From positions 1-32,171 of the forward strand of contig JAPOXY010000124.1 in NCBI GenBank assembly GCA_026706845.1: a stretch of DNA of 32,171 nucleotides, written 5' to 3'. The notes under the pieces are model-generated. The model had not been told where the DNA came from. It worked only from the letters and a program-made list of their open reading frames with translations, and ran no database searches. Shown here in pieces: positions 6,599 through 16,421 of the stretch (position 1 is the stretch's first letter; each line of letters begins with the position of its first letter). A program made the translations under genes and the position numbers. This stretch comes from Gemmatimonadota bacterium (GTDB lineage: Bacteria; Latescibacterota; UBA2968).

Positions 6599-7864
6599 AT
6601 GAAAAAGTTTTTGAATATTTTGTTTGCCGCTGCACTGCTGTGCACTACAGGTCTTTCTGCTCAGGCAGAAGAAACAGTTAAACTCGGCGTGTTGCACTCT
6701 CTGAGCGGGACTATGGCTATCTCTGAGGTTTCACTGCGGGATGTCGTGCTTATGGCTGTTGGAGAGATCAATGCCAGTGGCGGCGTGCTGGGGAAGAAGA
6801 TTGAACCCGTGGTTGTCGATCCGGCATCGGATTGGGATCTGTTTGCCGAGAAAGCCAAAATGCTGCTTCGGGAAGAGAATGTCGCTGTGACTTTTGGTTG
6901 CTGGACTTCGGTTTCGCGCAAGTCTGTTTTGCCGGTTTTTGAAGAGAGCAATGGTTTGCTCTTTTATCCGGTTCAATACGAAGGGGAGGAGTGTTCTCGC
7001 AATATTATTTATACCGGTGCTACGCCCAACCAGCAGTTGATTCCCGCTGCTGAATATCTGATGAGTGAAGAAGGGGGTAGTTATAAGAAGTTTTATCTGT
7101 TGGGTACGGACTATGTTTTCCCGCGTACTGCGAATAAGATTCTTCGCGCTTTCTTGCTGCACAAGGGTGTGCCCGAAGAGAATATCGTTGAAGAATATAC
7201 GCCTTTTCACCATCAGGACTATCAGACCATAGTTCAGAAGATCAAGCGCTTTGCCGCCAATGGCGATGCGGCTGTTTTATCTACTATTAATGGCGATTCC
7301 AATGTTCCGTTCTACAAGGAATTTGCCAATCAGGGGCTCACATCGGCGATGTGCCCGATTATGGCGTTTTCTGTTGCTGAAGATGAGTTGCGTTCGATGG
7401 ATACGGAGTTTCTCGTCGGTCATCTGGCTGCCTGGAATTACTTCCAATCTATTTCCTCTGCGGACAATCGCGCATTTGTGAAGAAGTTTAAGGATTATTG
7501 CGCGGCAAATGGGTTGCCCGGTGGTGCCAAACGCGTTACTGACGATCCCATTGTGTGGTCTTATGTGGGGGTTTATCTGTGGAAAGCCGCAGTAGAAAAA
7601 GCCGGTTCTTTTGATGTTGATGCCGTGCGTCCCGCGCTTTACAGCCTCAAGTTTGACGGTCCGGGGGGTACGGTGATGATGGATCCGGTGAATCACCATT
7701 TGCACAAGCCCGTGCTGATTGGCGAGATCCGCAAGAACGGTCAATTCAAGATTGTATATGAGACCGATGGCCTCGTCGCTCCCGATCCCTGGGACGATAT
7801 CACGAGTGCGGACAAAGATTGCGATCATGTCAAGTACATGGGAACCTATATGCTCGGTCAGTAA
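6599..7864 (+). CDS. urtA: Urea ABC transporter substrate-binding protein UrtA
   Basis: 421 residues, close to the usual UrtA length, with a signal peptide (MKKFLNILFAAALLCTTGLSAQAE). It has the periplasmic type I fold of the amide/urea-binding family: VKLGVLHSLSGTMAISE at the N-terminus, a FGCWTSVSRKSVLPVFE segment, LLFYPVQYEGEE, and FYLLGTDYVFPRTAN. It captures urea in the periplasm for UrtBC. ATG 6599 is chosen over an in-frame ATG at 6548 because TGGAGGT (6583-6589) is correctly spaced and the signal peptide begins there. It heads a co-directional series running through the urease genes. Confidence 0.96.
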   Translation: MKKFLNILFAAALLCTTGLSAQAEETVKLGVLHSLSGTMAISEVSLRDVVLMAVGEINASGGVLGKKIEPVVVDPASDWDLFAEKAKMLLREENVAVTFGCWTSVSRKSVLPVFEESNGLLFYPVQYEGEECSRNIIYTGATPNQQLIPAAEYLMSEEGGSYKKFYLLGTDYVFPRTANKILRAFLLHKGVPEENIVEEYTPFHHQDYQTIVQKIKRFAANGDAAVLSTINGDSNVPFYKEFANQGLTSAMCPIMAFSVAEDELRSMDTEFLVGHLAAWNYFQSISSADNRAFVKKFKDYCAANGLPGGAKRVTDDPIVWSYVGVYLWKAAVEKAGSFDVDAVRPALYSLKFDGPGGTVMMDPVNHHLHKPVLIGEIRKNGQFKIVYETDGLVAPDPWDDITSADKDCDHVKYMGTYMLGQ

Positions 7865-7870
7865 AAATTT

Positions 7871-7897
7871 GGGCGGGGCAACTGGATTGCTCCGCCC
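7871..7897 (+). other. Intercistronic stem-loop between urtA and the porin gene
   Basis: GGGCGGGGCA (7871-7880) pairs with TGCTCCGCCC (7888-7897) over ten base pairs with one G-U, loop of seven. No T-run follows. Such hairpins after abundant binding-protein genes often protect the upstream mRNA or reduce readthrough, so urtA may be expressed above the rest of the operon (inference). Confidence 0.55.
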
Positions 7898-7915
7898 GCA
7901 AAACAGGAGAAAAAA

Positions 7916-8815
7916 ATGAAAAAACTGTTGCTGCTTCTCGCGCTGCTGGCTTTTTCCGCCACTTCGTCATTCGCTCAGATCAAAATTACAGATAACCTCA
8001 CGGTTACGGGATTTTTTGATATGTCGTCAACGTATGATACGGCAACCAAATCCAATAGTCTGTCTTTTGATCAGTTTGAAGTTGACTTTATTTACAATTA
8101 TGGACACGGGCTGTCAGCCCAGGCCGATATCAATAGCCTCAGTGGTGGCTCTGTTGATCTCGAGCAGGCTTTTGTGACTTACAAAGCGCCGAATGGCGTT
8201 AGCATTACGGGCGGTAAATTTTTGAGTTGTTCGGGTTGGGAGACTGCAGAACCCACAGGTTTGTATCAGTACTCTTATTCCGCGACGCTTGTTTATGGTG
8301 GTTATCAAAATGGCGCTGCTGTGGGTTTTGGCAATGGCAAAGTCGGCTTTTTTGGCTCTGTTGTCTCCAGCGTGTGGGATGGGACCGATACCAGTTTTGA
8401 CGATCTGGGTTTTGAAGCACAGGTTGCTTTTACACCTGTTGAAGCATTTACGGCGAAGGTCGCGTATCTCTGGGAAGATATGGGTGGTTTTGAACAGTCG
8501 CTCGTCAATGCCTGGGGAATGTATGCCACGGGTCCCGTGACACTGGCTGCGGAATACAACTATCTGGCGAACTGGGGGGAAAGTGGCAATAGTGGCTATG
8601 GCTGGATTTTAATGGGTAATATGGCTTTGTCCGACAAGGTCGGTGCGACTGTGCGCTATAGCGGTCTGGATACAGATGCCGATGGAAAGTTTACGGAGAT
8701 TACCTTTAGTCCCAGTTATACGATTACCGATAACTGGGGTGTGTTGGCCGAATTGCGCCGCGATATTGATTCCGAAGTAACCCTGTTTGCTTTTGAATCT
8801 ATTTTTACGTTTTAA
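7916..8815 (+). CDS. Outer-membrane beta-barrel protein (putative urea-cluster porin)
   Basis: 299 residues with a clear signal peptide (MKKLLLLLALLAFSATSSFAQ). The rest alternates polar and hydrophobic residues, is rich in aromatic girdle residues, and ends in phenylalanine (FAFESIFTF), the usual C-terminal signal for barrel assembly. The opening (TDNLTVTGFFDMSSTYD) and the tryptophan/tyrosine strands resemble the OmpL-like 'beta-barrel porin-2' group. Its position between urtA and urtB suggests a channel that lets urea or related small solutes through the outer membrane. The specificity is inferred from context only. Ribosome site CAGGAGA before ATG 7916. Confidence 0.82.
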   Translation: MKKLLLLLALLAFSATSSFAQIKITDNLTVTGFFDMSSTYDTATKSNSLSFDQFEVDFIYNYGHGLSAQADINSLSGGSVDLEQAFVTYKAPNGVSITGGKFLSCSGWETAEPTGLYQYSYSATLVYGGYQNGAAVGFGNGKVGFFGSVVSSVWDGTDTSFDDLGFEAQVAFTPVEAFTAKVAYLWEDMGGFEQSLVNAWGMYATGPVTLAAEYNYLANWGESGNSGYGWILMGNMALSDKVGATVRYSGLDTDADGKFTEITFSPSYTITDNWGVLAELRRDIDSEVTLFAFESIFTF

Positions 8816-8826
8816 CTTGAAAAAGC

Positions 8827-8881
8827 ACACCGCAAAAGAGGGATGCCGCTTTCCTCTGGTTCTCTCATAGATGGGCGGTGT
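8827..8881 (+). other. Stem-loop region between porin gene and urtB
   Basis: ACACCGC (8827-8833) can pair with GCGGTGT (8875-8881), and inside it AGAGGGA can pair with a TCCTCT stretch. This gives a folded spacer of about 90 bases between the two genes. No T-run; more likely an mRNA-processing or attenuation element than a full terminator. Confidence 0.3.
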
Positions 8882-8908
8882 CTCTCGCTGTGGTGGTGAC
8901 TTAAACGC

Positions 8909-10582
8909 ATGAAAATAAAACGCCACAATTTTTTGCGCTCTATCTGCGCGCTGGTTTTCATTCTGGGCGCATCTTCCGTCCATGCACAGATGGATCACCA
9001 GTTGCAACTCGGGCGCATTGTTAGCAATAACCGCGATAGTATCACAACGGCTGTCAGGGCTATTTCAGATGCAAAAGATGTCGCTTATTATGCCCTGATG
9101 GTCGCGCTTTTCAATGGTGAACTCTATCTGAAGAATAATGAGCTCGTCATTATCGGCGAAATGCAAGAAGACGATTATGGCGATACCTTCGCCCCGCTCT
9201 ACACCGCCTATCCCAAACGCCATCCCATTTTGGACGACGAGGGCAAGCCCCTTATCGCTCCGCTGATCGATCTCGAAGAGATTGATAGCAACCGTCGCAT
9301 CCGCTCGTTTATCCAACCCTATCTCACGCAGATGGAAATTTTTCATCCAGATCCCGGCAAGCGCCGCATTGCTGTAGAAACGCTGGGCAATCGCGGTGAT
9401 CTGGGCGCGGTCCCCATGTTGCGAGAGGCTCTGGAAAAAGAGACGGATAGCAGTATTCAAAGTCTGATCCGCGTTGCTCTGGGCAAGCTCGAACTCACAC
9501 ATCCCAGTCCCGAAGTTCGTCTCAATGCGGCTAAAGCGCTGGGTGAACTCAATAATACATTCGTCCTTTCTTTTTTGCGCGCGCGTGTTGAACCCGATGC
9601 CAGTGGCAATATTGCCGAGTCAGATCCCTCGGTTCAAAGCGAGATACGAAATGCGATTCAGGGGTTGGAGACATTTAACCAGATTATGGTGGTGATCCAG
9701 ACGGCTTTTGTTGGTCTCAGTCTGGGGTCTATTTTGATTCTGATTGCGCTTGGTTTGGCGGTTATTTATGGGCAGATCGGTATTATCAATATGGCGCACG
9801 GCGAGTTTATGATGGTTGGGGCTTATTTTACGTTTATTGTTCAGAATATTTGTATGATTGTCCTGCCCGCTGCGTATATCGATCTGTTTTTTTTGTTGTC
9901 TTTGCCGGTTGCATTTCTCGCGGCTGGCAGTATGGGTTTGCTTGTGGAGTCTCTGGTTATTCGCCGTCTTTACAATCGCCCGCTCGAGAGTTTGCTGGCT
10001 ACATGGGGGATTGGTCTTATTCTGGTGCAACTCGCGCGTACGATTTTTGGCGATCTCACGGCTGTCAAGCTGCCCCAGATTCTCAGTGGTGGTTTTGAAT
10101 TGGCACCGCAGGTTATGCTGCCGTATAACCGGATCTTTATCATAGGTCTCACGGCTGTTATTCTGGTTGGTCTGGTCGCGTTTTTCTTTAAGACCCGGTT
10201 TGGCCTTCGGTTGCGCGCGGTTACACAAAATCGCGAGATGAGTGCTTGTATGGGTGTTCCCACCCGTCGCGTTGATGCGATTGCGTTTTTTATCGGTACG
10301 GGTATCGCGGGTATCGCGGGATGGGCTATGACGCTTATTGGCAATGTCGTGCCGAATATGGGGCAGACGTATATTGTCGATGCTTTTCTCGTGGTTGTCG
10401 TTGGCGGTGTTGGAAAAATTTTGGGGACTATTGTGGCGGGTCTCGGTATTGGCGTTTCCAATAAGGTTATTGAACCTTTCGCCGAGGCCGTTTATGCCAA
10501 GGTTCTCATTTTGGGTCTTATTATCCTCTTTTTACAGTTGCGTCCCACAGGTATCTTTCCCGCGAAGGGGAGAGACGAGTGA
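8909..10582 (+). CDS. urtB: Urea ABC transporter permease UrtB
   Basis: 557 residues. A signal peptide (LRSICALVFILGASSVHAQ) is followed by a periplasmic, helix-repeat (HEAT-like) region of about 220 residues with RRIAVETLGNRGDLGAVPML and VRLNAAKALGELNN. A LivH-type permease of about eight membrane helices starts near residue 255 (VGLSLGSILILIALGLAVIYG, then IGIINMAHGEFMMVGAY). The long N-terminal extension distinguishes UrtB from branched-chain amino-acid LivH and supports urea specificity. It pairs with UrtC to form the inner-membrane channel. The ribosome site before ATG 8909 is weak. Confidence 0.95.
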   Translation: MKIKRHNFLRSICALVFILGASSVHAQMDHQLQLGRIVSNNRDSITTAVRAISDAKDVAYYALMVALFNGELYLKNNELVIIGEMQEDDYGDTFAPLYTAYPKRHPILDDEGKPLIAPLIDLEEIDSNRRIRSFIQPYLTQMEIFHPDPGKRRIAVETLGNRGDLGAVPMLREALEKETDSSIQSLIRVALGKLELTHPSPEVRLNAAKALGELNNTFVLSFLRARVEPDASGNIAESDPSVQSEIRNAIQGLETFNQIMVVIQTAFVGLSLGSILILIALGLAVIYGQIGIINMAHGEFMMVGAYFTFIVQNICMIVLPAAYIDLFFLLSLPVAFLAAGSMGLLVESLVIRRLYNRPLESLLATWGIGLILVQLARTIFGDLTAVKLPQILSGGFELAPQVMLPYNRIFIIGLTAVILVGLVAFFFKTRFGLRLRAVTQNREMSACMGVPTRRVDAIAFFIGTGIAGIAGWAMTLIGNVVPNMGQTYIVDAFLVVVVGGVGKILGTIVAGLGIGVSNKVIEPFAEAVYAKVLILGLIILFLQLRPTGIFPAKGRDE

Positions 10583-10587
10583 AAACG

Positions 10588-10671
10588 CGAATAGACGAAT
10601 AGACGAATAGACGAATGGCGATACACACTGATCTTAGGAGGATGGGCGGGGTTCGTAGATTCGTAGATTCG
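10588..10671 (+). repeat. Two 8-bp tandem-repeat blocks in inverted orientation, urtB-urtC spacer
   Basis: GAATAGAC repeats three times plus a partial copy (10589-10616), and TTCGTAGA repeats twice plus a partial copy (10652-10671). The second block is the near-complement of the first: 10588-10607 can pair with 10652-10671 over 20 positions, interrupted only by two 2-base A/G mismatches. An imperfect hairpin could therefore form in mRNA between the two permease genes. AGGAGG at about 10637 lies in the loop region, which might affect urtC translation. Confidence 0.6.
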
Positions 10672-10688
10672 CACGCGAGAGCTATCTT

Positions 10689-11783
10689 ATGACCTATTAC
10701 CGTCCTATCATTGTATTCCTGATTTTTGGCATTGCCGCGCCCGTGCTCAATGCTATGGGGTTGCTTTCTGATACGACATTGAATCTCTGGGGTCGTTATT
10801 TTTGTTTTGCGATTGCCGCTCTGGGGATTGATCTGATCTGGGGATATACGGGTATTCTGTCGCTGTGTCAGGCGTTCTTTTTTTGTTTGGGTGGGTACGC
10901 GATTGGGATGCACATGCTGCTCAAGACGGGTACGCAAGGGGTTTATGGGAGTGCGTTGCCCGATTTTATGGTGTGGAATCGCGTGGAACAATTGCCGATT
11001 TTTTGGGAGCCTTTTCACACTTTTACATTTGCGTTTATTCTGGCGCTTATGGTTCCGGCGATTATTGCGCTTATTTTTGGGTTTCTGGCTTTTCGCAGCC
11101 GGCTTCAGGGGGTTTATTTTGCGATTATTACGCAGGCGCTTGCCCTGGGGGTCTGGCTCATTTTTTTGCGGAATGAAACCATGCTCGGCGGTACCAATGG
11201 GCTGACGGATTTTAAGACGTTGCTCGGTTTTGAGCTGGCGGATCCGGCGAGCAAACGCGGTCTTTATGTTATTGCTTTTGTCACGCTTTTTGTTTCCTAT
11301 TTTTTGTGCCGCTTTGTGGTGAAATCCAAGCTTGGTCGCGTGCTTATTGCGGTTCGCGATAGTGAGCATCGGTTGCGTTTTATCGGCTATCGCGTTATGA
11401 GCTACAAGGTATTTGTTTTTGTGATGGCCAGTATGTTCGGTGCTCTGGGTGGGTTGCTCTATGTGCCTCAGACCGGGATTATTACACCGGGCCGGATGGA
11501 TGTGCAGGCTTCTATTGAGATGGTGATATGGGTTGCTGTTGGCGGGCGGGGGACTTTGATTGGACCGATTATTGGCGCGGTGCTTGTGAATCTTCTCTAC
11601 AGTTTTTTGACGGGTGCGTTCCCCGGCACCTGGCTCTATTTTTTGGGATTTCTTTTTATCGGTGTTGTGCTCTTTTTTCCCGATGGTCTCATTGGTCTGC
11701 GGTCTAAGATAAAGATAAGTAGTTTGAAGCGATTCTTGCCCATACGCATCCCAGCACCTGTAGCCGCTGAAAGCCAGGATTGA
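10689..11783 (+). CDS. urtC: Urea ABC transporter permease UrtC
   Basis: 364 residues of mostly membrane helices in the LivM/UrtC family. Recognisable features are the LGIDLIWGYTGILSLCQAFFFCLGGYAIGMHM stretch near residues 45-75, the cytoplasmic coupling loop AVRDSEHRLRFIGYRV, and the ending LFFPDGLIGL. It pairs with UrtB in the inner membrane. The start codon shares ATGA with the stop of a 16-codon frame starting at 10642, a possible but weak hint of coupled translation. No good ribosome site lies directly before ATG 10689. Confidence 0.95.
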   Translation: MTYYRPIIVFLIFGIAAPVLNAMGLLSDTTLNLWGRYFCFAIAALGIDLIWGYTGILSLCQAFFFCLGGYAIGMHMLLKTGTQGVYGSALPDFMVWNRVEQLPIFWEPFHTFTFAFILALMVPAIIALIFGFLAFRSRLQGVYFAIITQALALGVWLIFLRNETMLGGTNGLTDFKTLLGFELADPASKRGLYVIAFVTLFVSYFLCRFVVKSKLGRVLIAVRDSEHRLRFIGYRVMSYKVFVFVMASMFGALGGLLYVPQTGIITPGRMDVQASIEMVIWVAVGGRGTLIGPIIGAVLVNLLYSFLTGAFPGTWLYFLGFLFIGVVLFFPDGLIGLRSKIKISSLKRFLPIRIPAPVAAESQD

Positions 11784-11784
11784 T

Positions 11785-12537
11785 ATGATTTTTGATCCGG
11801 TTCTGCTGACTGTTGAAAATTTGCGCGTGTCCTTCGATGGATTTGTTGCGCTCGACATAGATGAGTTTGTCCTGCACGACCGCGAATTGCGCGTTGTTAT
11901 TGGTCCAAATGGTGCGGGTAAGACGACTTTTCTCGATGTTTTGTGTGGGAAGACCAGACCCGATCGCGGTAGTGCGCGTTTTGAGAAGTTCGATCTCACG
12001 CAGATGAGCGAAGATGCGATTGTCAAAGCGGGTGTTGGGCGGAAGTTTCAAACGCCGTCTGTTTTTACTTCTCTTACGGTGTACGAGAATTTGATGCTGG
12101 CGCTCAAGACTGACCGCACGGTTCTCTTTTCGCTTGTTTCGCGTCTGTCGGATAAGAATCGCGATCGCATCCAGGCTGTTGCAGAGCAGACGGGTTTGGC
12201 TGACCATCTGCATACGGTTGCCGATGCGCTTTCGCACGGGCAAAAACAGTGGCTGGAGATTGCGATGGTTATTTTGCAAGATCCCGAGCTTTTTTTGATT
12301 GATGAACCCGCTGCTGGTATGACGGATGAAGAGACGGTTAAGACGGGGGAGCTTCTCGAACGCCTGACGATGAATCACGCGATTATTGTTATTGAGCACG
12401 ATATGGAGTTTGTGAGACAGATCGCCCGCACTGTCACGGTTCTCCACGAGGGCAAGGTGCTCGTTGAGGGACCGATGGATCAGGTGCAAAATGATCCCCG
12501 GGTTATTGAGTGTTATTTGGGTAGTGCGCAGCATTGA
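11785..12537 (+). CDS. urtD: Urea ABC transporter ATP-binding protein UrtD
   Basis: 250 residues, LivG-type ATPase. It has Walker A GPNGAGKTT, signature motif SHGQKQWLEI (LSGGQ-type but altered, as is common in UrtD), Walker B LFLIDEPAAGM and H-loop VIEHDMEF. GRKFQTPSVFTSLTVYENL is the typical Q-loop region of this branch. It powers urea import with UrtE on the cytoplasmic face of UrtBC. The start codon lies one base after the urtC stop, so translation is probably coupled. Confidence 0.96.
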   Translation: MIFDPVLLTVENLRVSFDGFVALDIDEFVLHDRELRVVIGPNGAGKTTFLDVLCGKTRPDRGSARFEKFDLTQMSEDAIVKAGVGRKFQTPSVFTSLTVYENLMLALKTDRTVLFSLVSRLSDKNRDRIQAVAEQTGLADHLHTVADALSHGQKQWLEIAMVILQDPELFLIDEPAAGMTDEETVKTGELLERLTMNHAIIVIEHDMEFVRQIARTVTVLHEGKVLVEGPMDQVQNDPRVIECYLGSAQH

Positions 12538-12552
12538 ATGGGTGGGATAGAG

Positions 12553-13272
12553 ATGACGACGATCACAGATACCGCGCTTACCGTTCGAGGTCTGGATGTT
12601 TATTACGGTGAGAGTCTCATTTTGCGCGATATTGATATGGATATTCCCAGGGGAGCTATTGTGGCGGTTATGGGGCGCAATGGCGTTGGGAAGACGACGC
12701 TTATCAAGACGATCATGGGTTTGTTGCAACCTCGGGGAGGCGATATTCTGTTGAATGGGGTGAATATAACGGGGCAGGCACCGGATTTGCGGGCGCGTGC
12801 GGGTTTGAGTTATGTGCCGCAGGGTCGCGAGATTTTTCCCAGGTTGACGGTGTATGAGAATTTGCAGATTGGTTTGGAAGCGCGCACAGATGGCCTTGCA
12901 TCTCTGCCGGAGGATCTGATTTACGACCTTTTTCCCGTGTTGGCCGATATGCAAGATCGTATGGGGGGTAATCTCAGTGGGGGACAGCAACAGCAACTCG
13001 CCATTGCCCGTGCGCTCGTTGGCGATCCGGATATTCTCATTCTGGACGAGCCTACAGAAGGTATTCAGCCTTCGATTATTCTCGATATCGAGAATGTGTT
13101 GATCCATCTGAAGGATAAAGGGAATCTCACTATTATTCTGGTGGAGCAATACTTTGATTTTGCCCGACAGATTGCCGATTATTTTTATTTGATGGATCGC
13201 GGAACGATTGCGTTGTGCGGTTCTGCGGATGAATTGTCTGACGAGAGTATTAAGCAGTATCTTACGTTTTAA
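12553..13272 (+). CDS. urtE: Urea ABC transporter ATP-binding protein UrtE
   Basis: 239 residues, LivF-type ATPase. It has Walker [11 protein letters not shown], the [20 protein letters not shown] segment, signature [15 protein letters not shown], Walker [16 protein letters not shown] and H-loop LVEQYFDFA. 'EGIQPSI' is characteristic of UrtE. An in-frame ATG at 12538, directly after the urtD stop, is the alternative start and would add five residues. ATG 12553 is preferred because GGTGGGA precedes it at normal spacing. It forms the second ATPase of the urea importer. Confidence 0.95.
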   Translation: MTTITDTALTVRGLDVYYGESLILRDIDMDIPRGAIVAVMGRNGVGKTTLIKTIMGLLQPRGGDILLNGVNITGQAPDLRARAGLSYVPQGREIFPRLTVYENLQIGLEARTDGLASLPEDLIYDLFPVLADMQDRMGGNLSGGQQQQLAIARALVGDPDILILDEPTEGIQPSIILDIENVLIHLKDKGNLTIILVEQYFDFARQIADYFYLMDRGTIALCGSADELSDESIKQYLTF

Positions 13273-13285
13273 GCAGGGATTTTCC

Positions 13286-14050
13286 ATGTATTTATCGCCT
13301 AAAGAAATTGACAAATTGATGCTTCACAACGCGGGTTTTCTCGCGCAGAAGCGGTATGCCCGAGGCTTGCGTCTCAATTATCCCGAAGCCGTGTCGCTTA
13401 TCGCTGCACAGCTTCTCGAGTTTATCCGAGATGGCGAGTTTGTTGCCGCGCTTATGGATAAGGGCAAGCAGTTGCTGGGTACGGAAGATGTTTTGCCCGG
13501 TGTTCCGGATATGGTTCACGAGGTGCAGGTGGAGGGTACGTTTCCCGATGGGACGAAGCTCGTGACGGTTCACCATCCTATTTGTCGCGCAGAAGGCGAT
13601 TCTGATCTCGCGTTGTACGGTTCGGGGCTTGCGCGCGTTTGCTCGCCCTGGTCGCCGGATAATGCGGTTTCTGATACGCCGGGTGCCGGGACTACGGCGG
13701 TTGATCCGATTACGCTCAATGCGGACCGGGAGACGATTTCCCTTTCTGTGACCAATACCGGCGATCGTCCGATACAGGTGGGGTCGCATTATACATTTTT
13801 TGAAGTTAATCCAGCGCTTTCGTTTGATCGCGAAAAAGCCTATGGCTTCCGTCTCGATATTCCATCTGGTACTGCCGTGCGTTTTGAACCGGGGGAAAGT
13901 AGAACGGTTGATCTCGTGGCTATTGCTGGCAACCGCACGGTTTATGGGGGGAATGGCCTTATTTCGGGGCAGATTGATGAGAATAAGGCAGAGGCTTTGC
14001 AAAGGGCGGGGGATGGTGGATTTAAGGGGATTCAAAATGTCTCAGATTGA
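13286..14050 (+). CDS. ureAB: Fused urease gamma-beta subunit (UreA-UreB)
   Basis: 254 residues joining two urease subunits. Residues 1-98 match the gamma subunit ([13 protein letters not shown]..., [33 protein letters not shown]). Residues about 134-230 match the beta subunit ([49 protein letters not shown]). A linker of some 35 residues joins them and about 24 extra residues follow the beta domain. Helicobacter UreA is a known gamma-beta fusion, so the arrangement is precedented. ATG 13286 follows GCAGGGA (13273-13279); the frame extends upstream to 13208 inside urtE, but the family start fits 13286. It overlaps ureC by 14 bases. Confidence 0.95.
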   Translation: MYLSPKEIDKLMLHNAGFLAQKRYARGLRLNYPEAVSLIAAQLLEFIRDGEFVAALMDKGKQLLGTEDVLPGVPDMVHEVQVEGTFPDGTKLVTVHHPICRAEGDSDLALYGSGLARVCSPWSPDNAVSDTPGAGTTAVDPITLNADRETISLSVTNTGDRPIQVGSHYTFFEVNPALSFDREKAYGFRLDIPSGTAVRFEPGESRTVDLVAIAGNRTVYGGNGLISGQIDENKAEALQRAGDGGFKGIQNVSD

Positions 14051-15740
14051 TCGAACCGCTTATGCCAGTATGTACGGTCCCACGACGGGAGACCGCGTTC
14101 AATTGGGCGATACCCATCTCGTCGTTGAGGTGGAGAGCGATTATACGATTTACGGCGATGAGTGCAAGTTTGGCGGGGGTAAGGTGCTGCGCGATGGCAT
14201 GGGGCAGGCTACGGGTGTGTCGCAGGATAGGGCACTGGATCTCGTTATTACCAATGCGCTTGTGGTTGACTATACGGGGATATACAAAGCGGATGTTGGG
14301 ATTAAAGACGGGCGTGTCGCCGGTATTGGCAAGGCGGGTAATCCCGATATTATGTCGGGTGTTGATTCCGATCTCATCGTGGGGGTTACGACCGAGGTTA
14401 TTGCGGGCGAAGGTCATGTGCTCACTGCTGGCGCGCTTGATGTGCATGTCCATTTTATCTGTCCTCAGCAGGTTGAGGAGGCGATTGCTTCGGGTATTAC
14501 GACTATGCTGGGTGGCGGTACGGGTCCGGCGACGGGTACCAATGCTACGACGTGTACACCGGGGGCGCACCACATTCGCATGATGCTGGAGTCGAGCGAT
14601 GCTTTTCCCCTCAATTTTGGTTTTTTGGGCAAGGGCAATTCTTCGCTTCCACAAGGGCTTATTGAGCAGATTGAAGGGGGTGCATGCGGGCTTAAGCTCC
14701 ACGAGGACTGGGGTACGACGCCTGCTGCTATTGATTCCTGTCTTTCAGTTGCAGATGAATACGATGTTCAGGTGGCGATTCATACGGATACACTCAATGA
14801 GTCGGGTTTTGTGGAGCAGAGTTGTGCGGCTTTTAAGGGGCGCACGATTCACACGTATCACACCGAGGGTGCGGGTGGGGGACATGCGCCGGATATTATG
14901 CGTCTTTGTGGCGAGGCGAATGTTTTGCCTTCTTCTACGAATCCCACGCGGCCTTTTACGGCGAATACGATTGACGAGCATCTGGATATGCTTATGGTGT
15001 GCCATCATCTGGATAAAAATATACCCGAGGATGTGGCTTTTGCCGAGAGCCGTATCCGGCAGGAGACGATTGCGGCAGAAGATATTTTGCACGATATGGG
15101 GGCGCTGTCGATTATCGCGTCCGATAGCCAGGCGATGGGGCGCGTGGGAGAGGTTATCTGCCGCACCTGGCAGACCGCCCATAAGATGCGCGAGCAGCGC
15201 GGTGCACTGCGTGGCGATCGGGGCAATGATAATGGGCGTGTGAAGCGGTATATCGCCAAGTACACGATTAATCCCGCGACGGCTCATGGTTTGAGCGATT
15301 ATATCGGTTCGGTTGAGGTGGGCAAGCTCGCGGATCTGGTGCTCTGGAAGCCATCTTTTTTTGGTGCAAAACCCGAGATGGTGATTAAGGGGGGCATCAT
15401 TGCGTATTCGCAGATGGGCGATCCAAATGCCTCGATTCCCACGCCGCAACCCGTGTATCCGCGTCCGATGTTCGGCGCTTATGGCAATGCCGTGGGTTCT
15501 ACGTCTCTCGCTTTTGTCTCCCGGGTTTCGCTGGAGACCGTTGCGTCTTATGATTTGTCCAGGGGCGTTGTTGCGGTGTCCAATTGTCGGGATATTGGGA
15601 AGAGGGATATGAAGCTCAACGATTTTATTCCCGATATTCACATTGATCCGGAGACTTATAGCGTTACGGTCAATGGCGAGTTGCTTACCTGCGAGGCGGC
15701 GGAGAAATTGCCCCTGGCACAGCTTTATAATTTGTTTTGA
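14037..15740 (+). CDS. ureC: Urease alpha subunit UreC (catalytic)
   Basis: 567 residues, the standard length. All catalytic residues are present, each three positions later than in the Klebsiella enzyme: H137 and H139 in HVHF, the carbamylated lysine K220 and H222 in [10 protein letters not shown]249, H275, flap C322-H323 in MVCHHL, and D363 in [11 protein letters not shown]. It binds two Ni2+ and hydrolyses urea to ammonia and carbamate. ATG 14037 is preceded by AAGGGGA (14024-14030) within the end of ureAB. A longer frame from 13800 is an artefact of overlap. Confidence 0.98.
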   Translation: MSQIDRTAYASMYGPTTGDRVQLGDTHLVVEVESDYTIYGDECKFGGGKVLRDGMGQATGVSQDRALDLVITNALVVDYTGIYKADVGIKDGRVAGIGKAGNPDIMSGVDSDLIVGVTTEVIAGEGHVLTAGALDVHVHFICPQQVEEAIASGITTMLGGGTGPATGTNATTCTPGAHHIRMMLESSDAFPLNFGFLGKGNSSLPQGLIEQIEGGACGLKLHEDWGTTPAAIDSCLSVADEYDVQVAIHTDTLNESGFVEQSCAAFKGRTIHTYHTEGAGGGHAPDIMRLCGEANVLPSSTNPTRPFTANTIDEHLDMLMVCHHLDKNIPEDVAFAESRIRQETIAAEDILHDMGALSIIASDSQAMGRVGEVICRTWQTAHKMREQRGALRGDRGNDNGRVKRYIAKYTINPATAHGLSDYIGSVEVGKLADLVLWKPSFFGAKPEMVIKGGIIAYSQMGDPNASIPTPQPVYPRPMFGAYGNAVGSTSLAFVSRVSLETVASYDLSRGVVAVSNCRDIGKRDMKLNDFIPDIHIDPETYSVTVNGELLTCEAAEKLPLAQLYNLF

Positions 15741-15742
15741 TT

Positions 15743-16411
15743 ATGCTATTCGATCTTCTCACACTTGCCGATAGCAATTTCCCTACGGGTGGATATGCTT
15801 TTTCCTATGGGCTGGAGGCCACCAAACAGATGGGGTTGTTGCGGTCTTCTGATGATCTGGATGCGTATCTTCAAACGGTGATTCACGCGACGGCAAACGG
15901 TGAGATTCCGTTTATTAATACGTGTTTTAAGGGTGATTTGATTCCCGCTAATTTGACGGATATGCTGCTCGCGTACGACGCGATGCTCACGGCACCGGCG
16001 ATTGTCCGCGGCAGTGAGGTGCAAGGGCGCAATTTGTTGCGGCTGATGCGCGATTTGTATTTTTCCGATGCGATGGCGCAGTTGCACGAGACGTTGCTTG
16101 CACAACCTGTGCCGGCTCATTATACGATTGTTTTTGGTACGACTTTCCGGATTGCGGGGCTTAAACGCGGGCAGACGTGTCGGATTTTTATGTATCAGTT
16201 TTTGCGCGATCAGATCAGTGCGGCTGTGCGTCTGGGGCAGATTGGTCCTCTCGAAGCTGCGCGGTTGCAAAAACATCATCACAAGACGGCGATTAATGCT
16301 GTGACTTCTGTCGCGCAGGTAGATTATACGCGTGCGACGCGCTGTGCGCCCCAGTGGGATATTGCACAGGGTATGCACGAGTATCTGTATTCGCGGTTGT
16401 TTCAGAGTTAG
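15743..16411 (+). CDS. ureF: Urease accessory protein UreF
   Basis: 222 residues, all-helical family. The N-terminal [18 protein letters not shown] is the conserved UreF opening, and [16 protein letters not shown] and the central GTTFRIAGL region fit too. UreF works with UreD and UreG to insert nickel into the urease active site and gates UreG's GTPase activity. ATG 15743 lies two bases after the ureC stop. A TTG at 15737 is possible but less likely. No separate ribosome site, so translational coupling to ureC is probable. Confidence 0.93.
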   Translation: MLFDLLTLADSNFPTGGYAFSYGLEATKQMGLLRSSDDLDAYLQTVIHATANGEIPFINTCFKGDLIPANLTDMLLAYDAMLTAPAIVRGSEVQGRNLLRLMRDLYFSDAMAQLHETLLAQPVPAHYTIVFGTTFRIAGLKRGQTCRIFMYQFLRDQISAAVRLGQIGPLEAARLQKHHHKTAINAVTSVAQVDYTRATRCAPQWDIAQGMHEYLYSRLFQS

Positions 16412-16421
16412 AGGATTTGCT

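Noticed and set aside
10642-10692. 16-codon frame ending in an ATGA overlap with urtC
   Set aside because: AGGAGG abuts its ATG with no spacing, so it is unlikely to be translated, although the overlap is suggestive.
10521-13314. Very long minus-strand frames opposite urtC, urtD and urtE (501 and 536 codons)
   Set aside because: Their proteins are low-complexity mixes rich in R, N, I and H, a shadow of codon bias in the real plus-strand genes.
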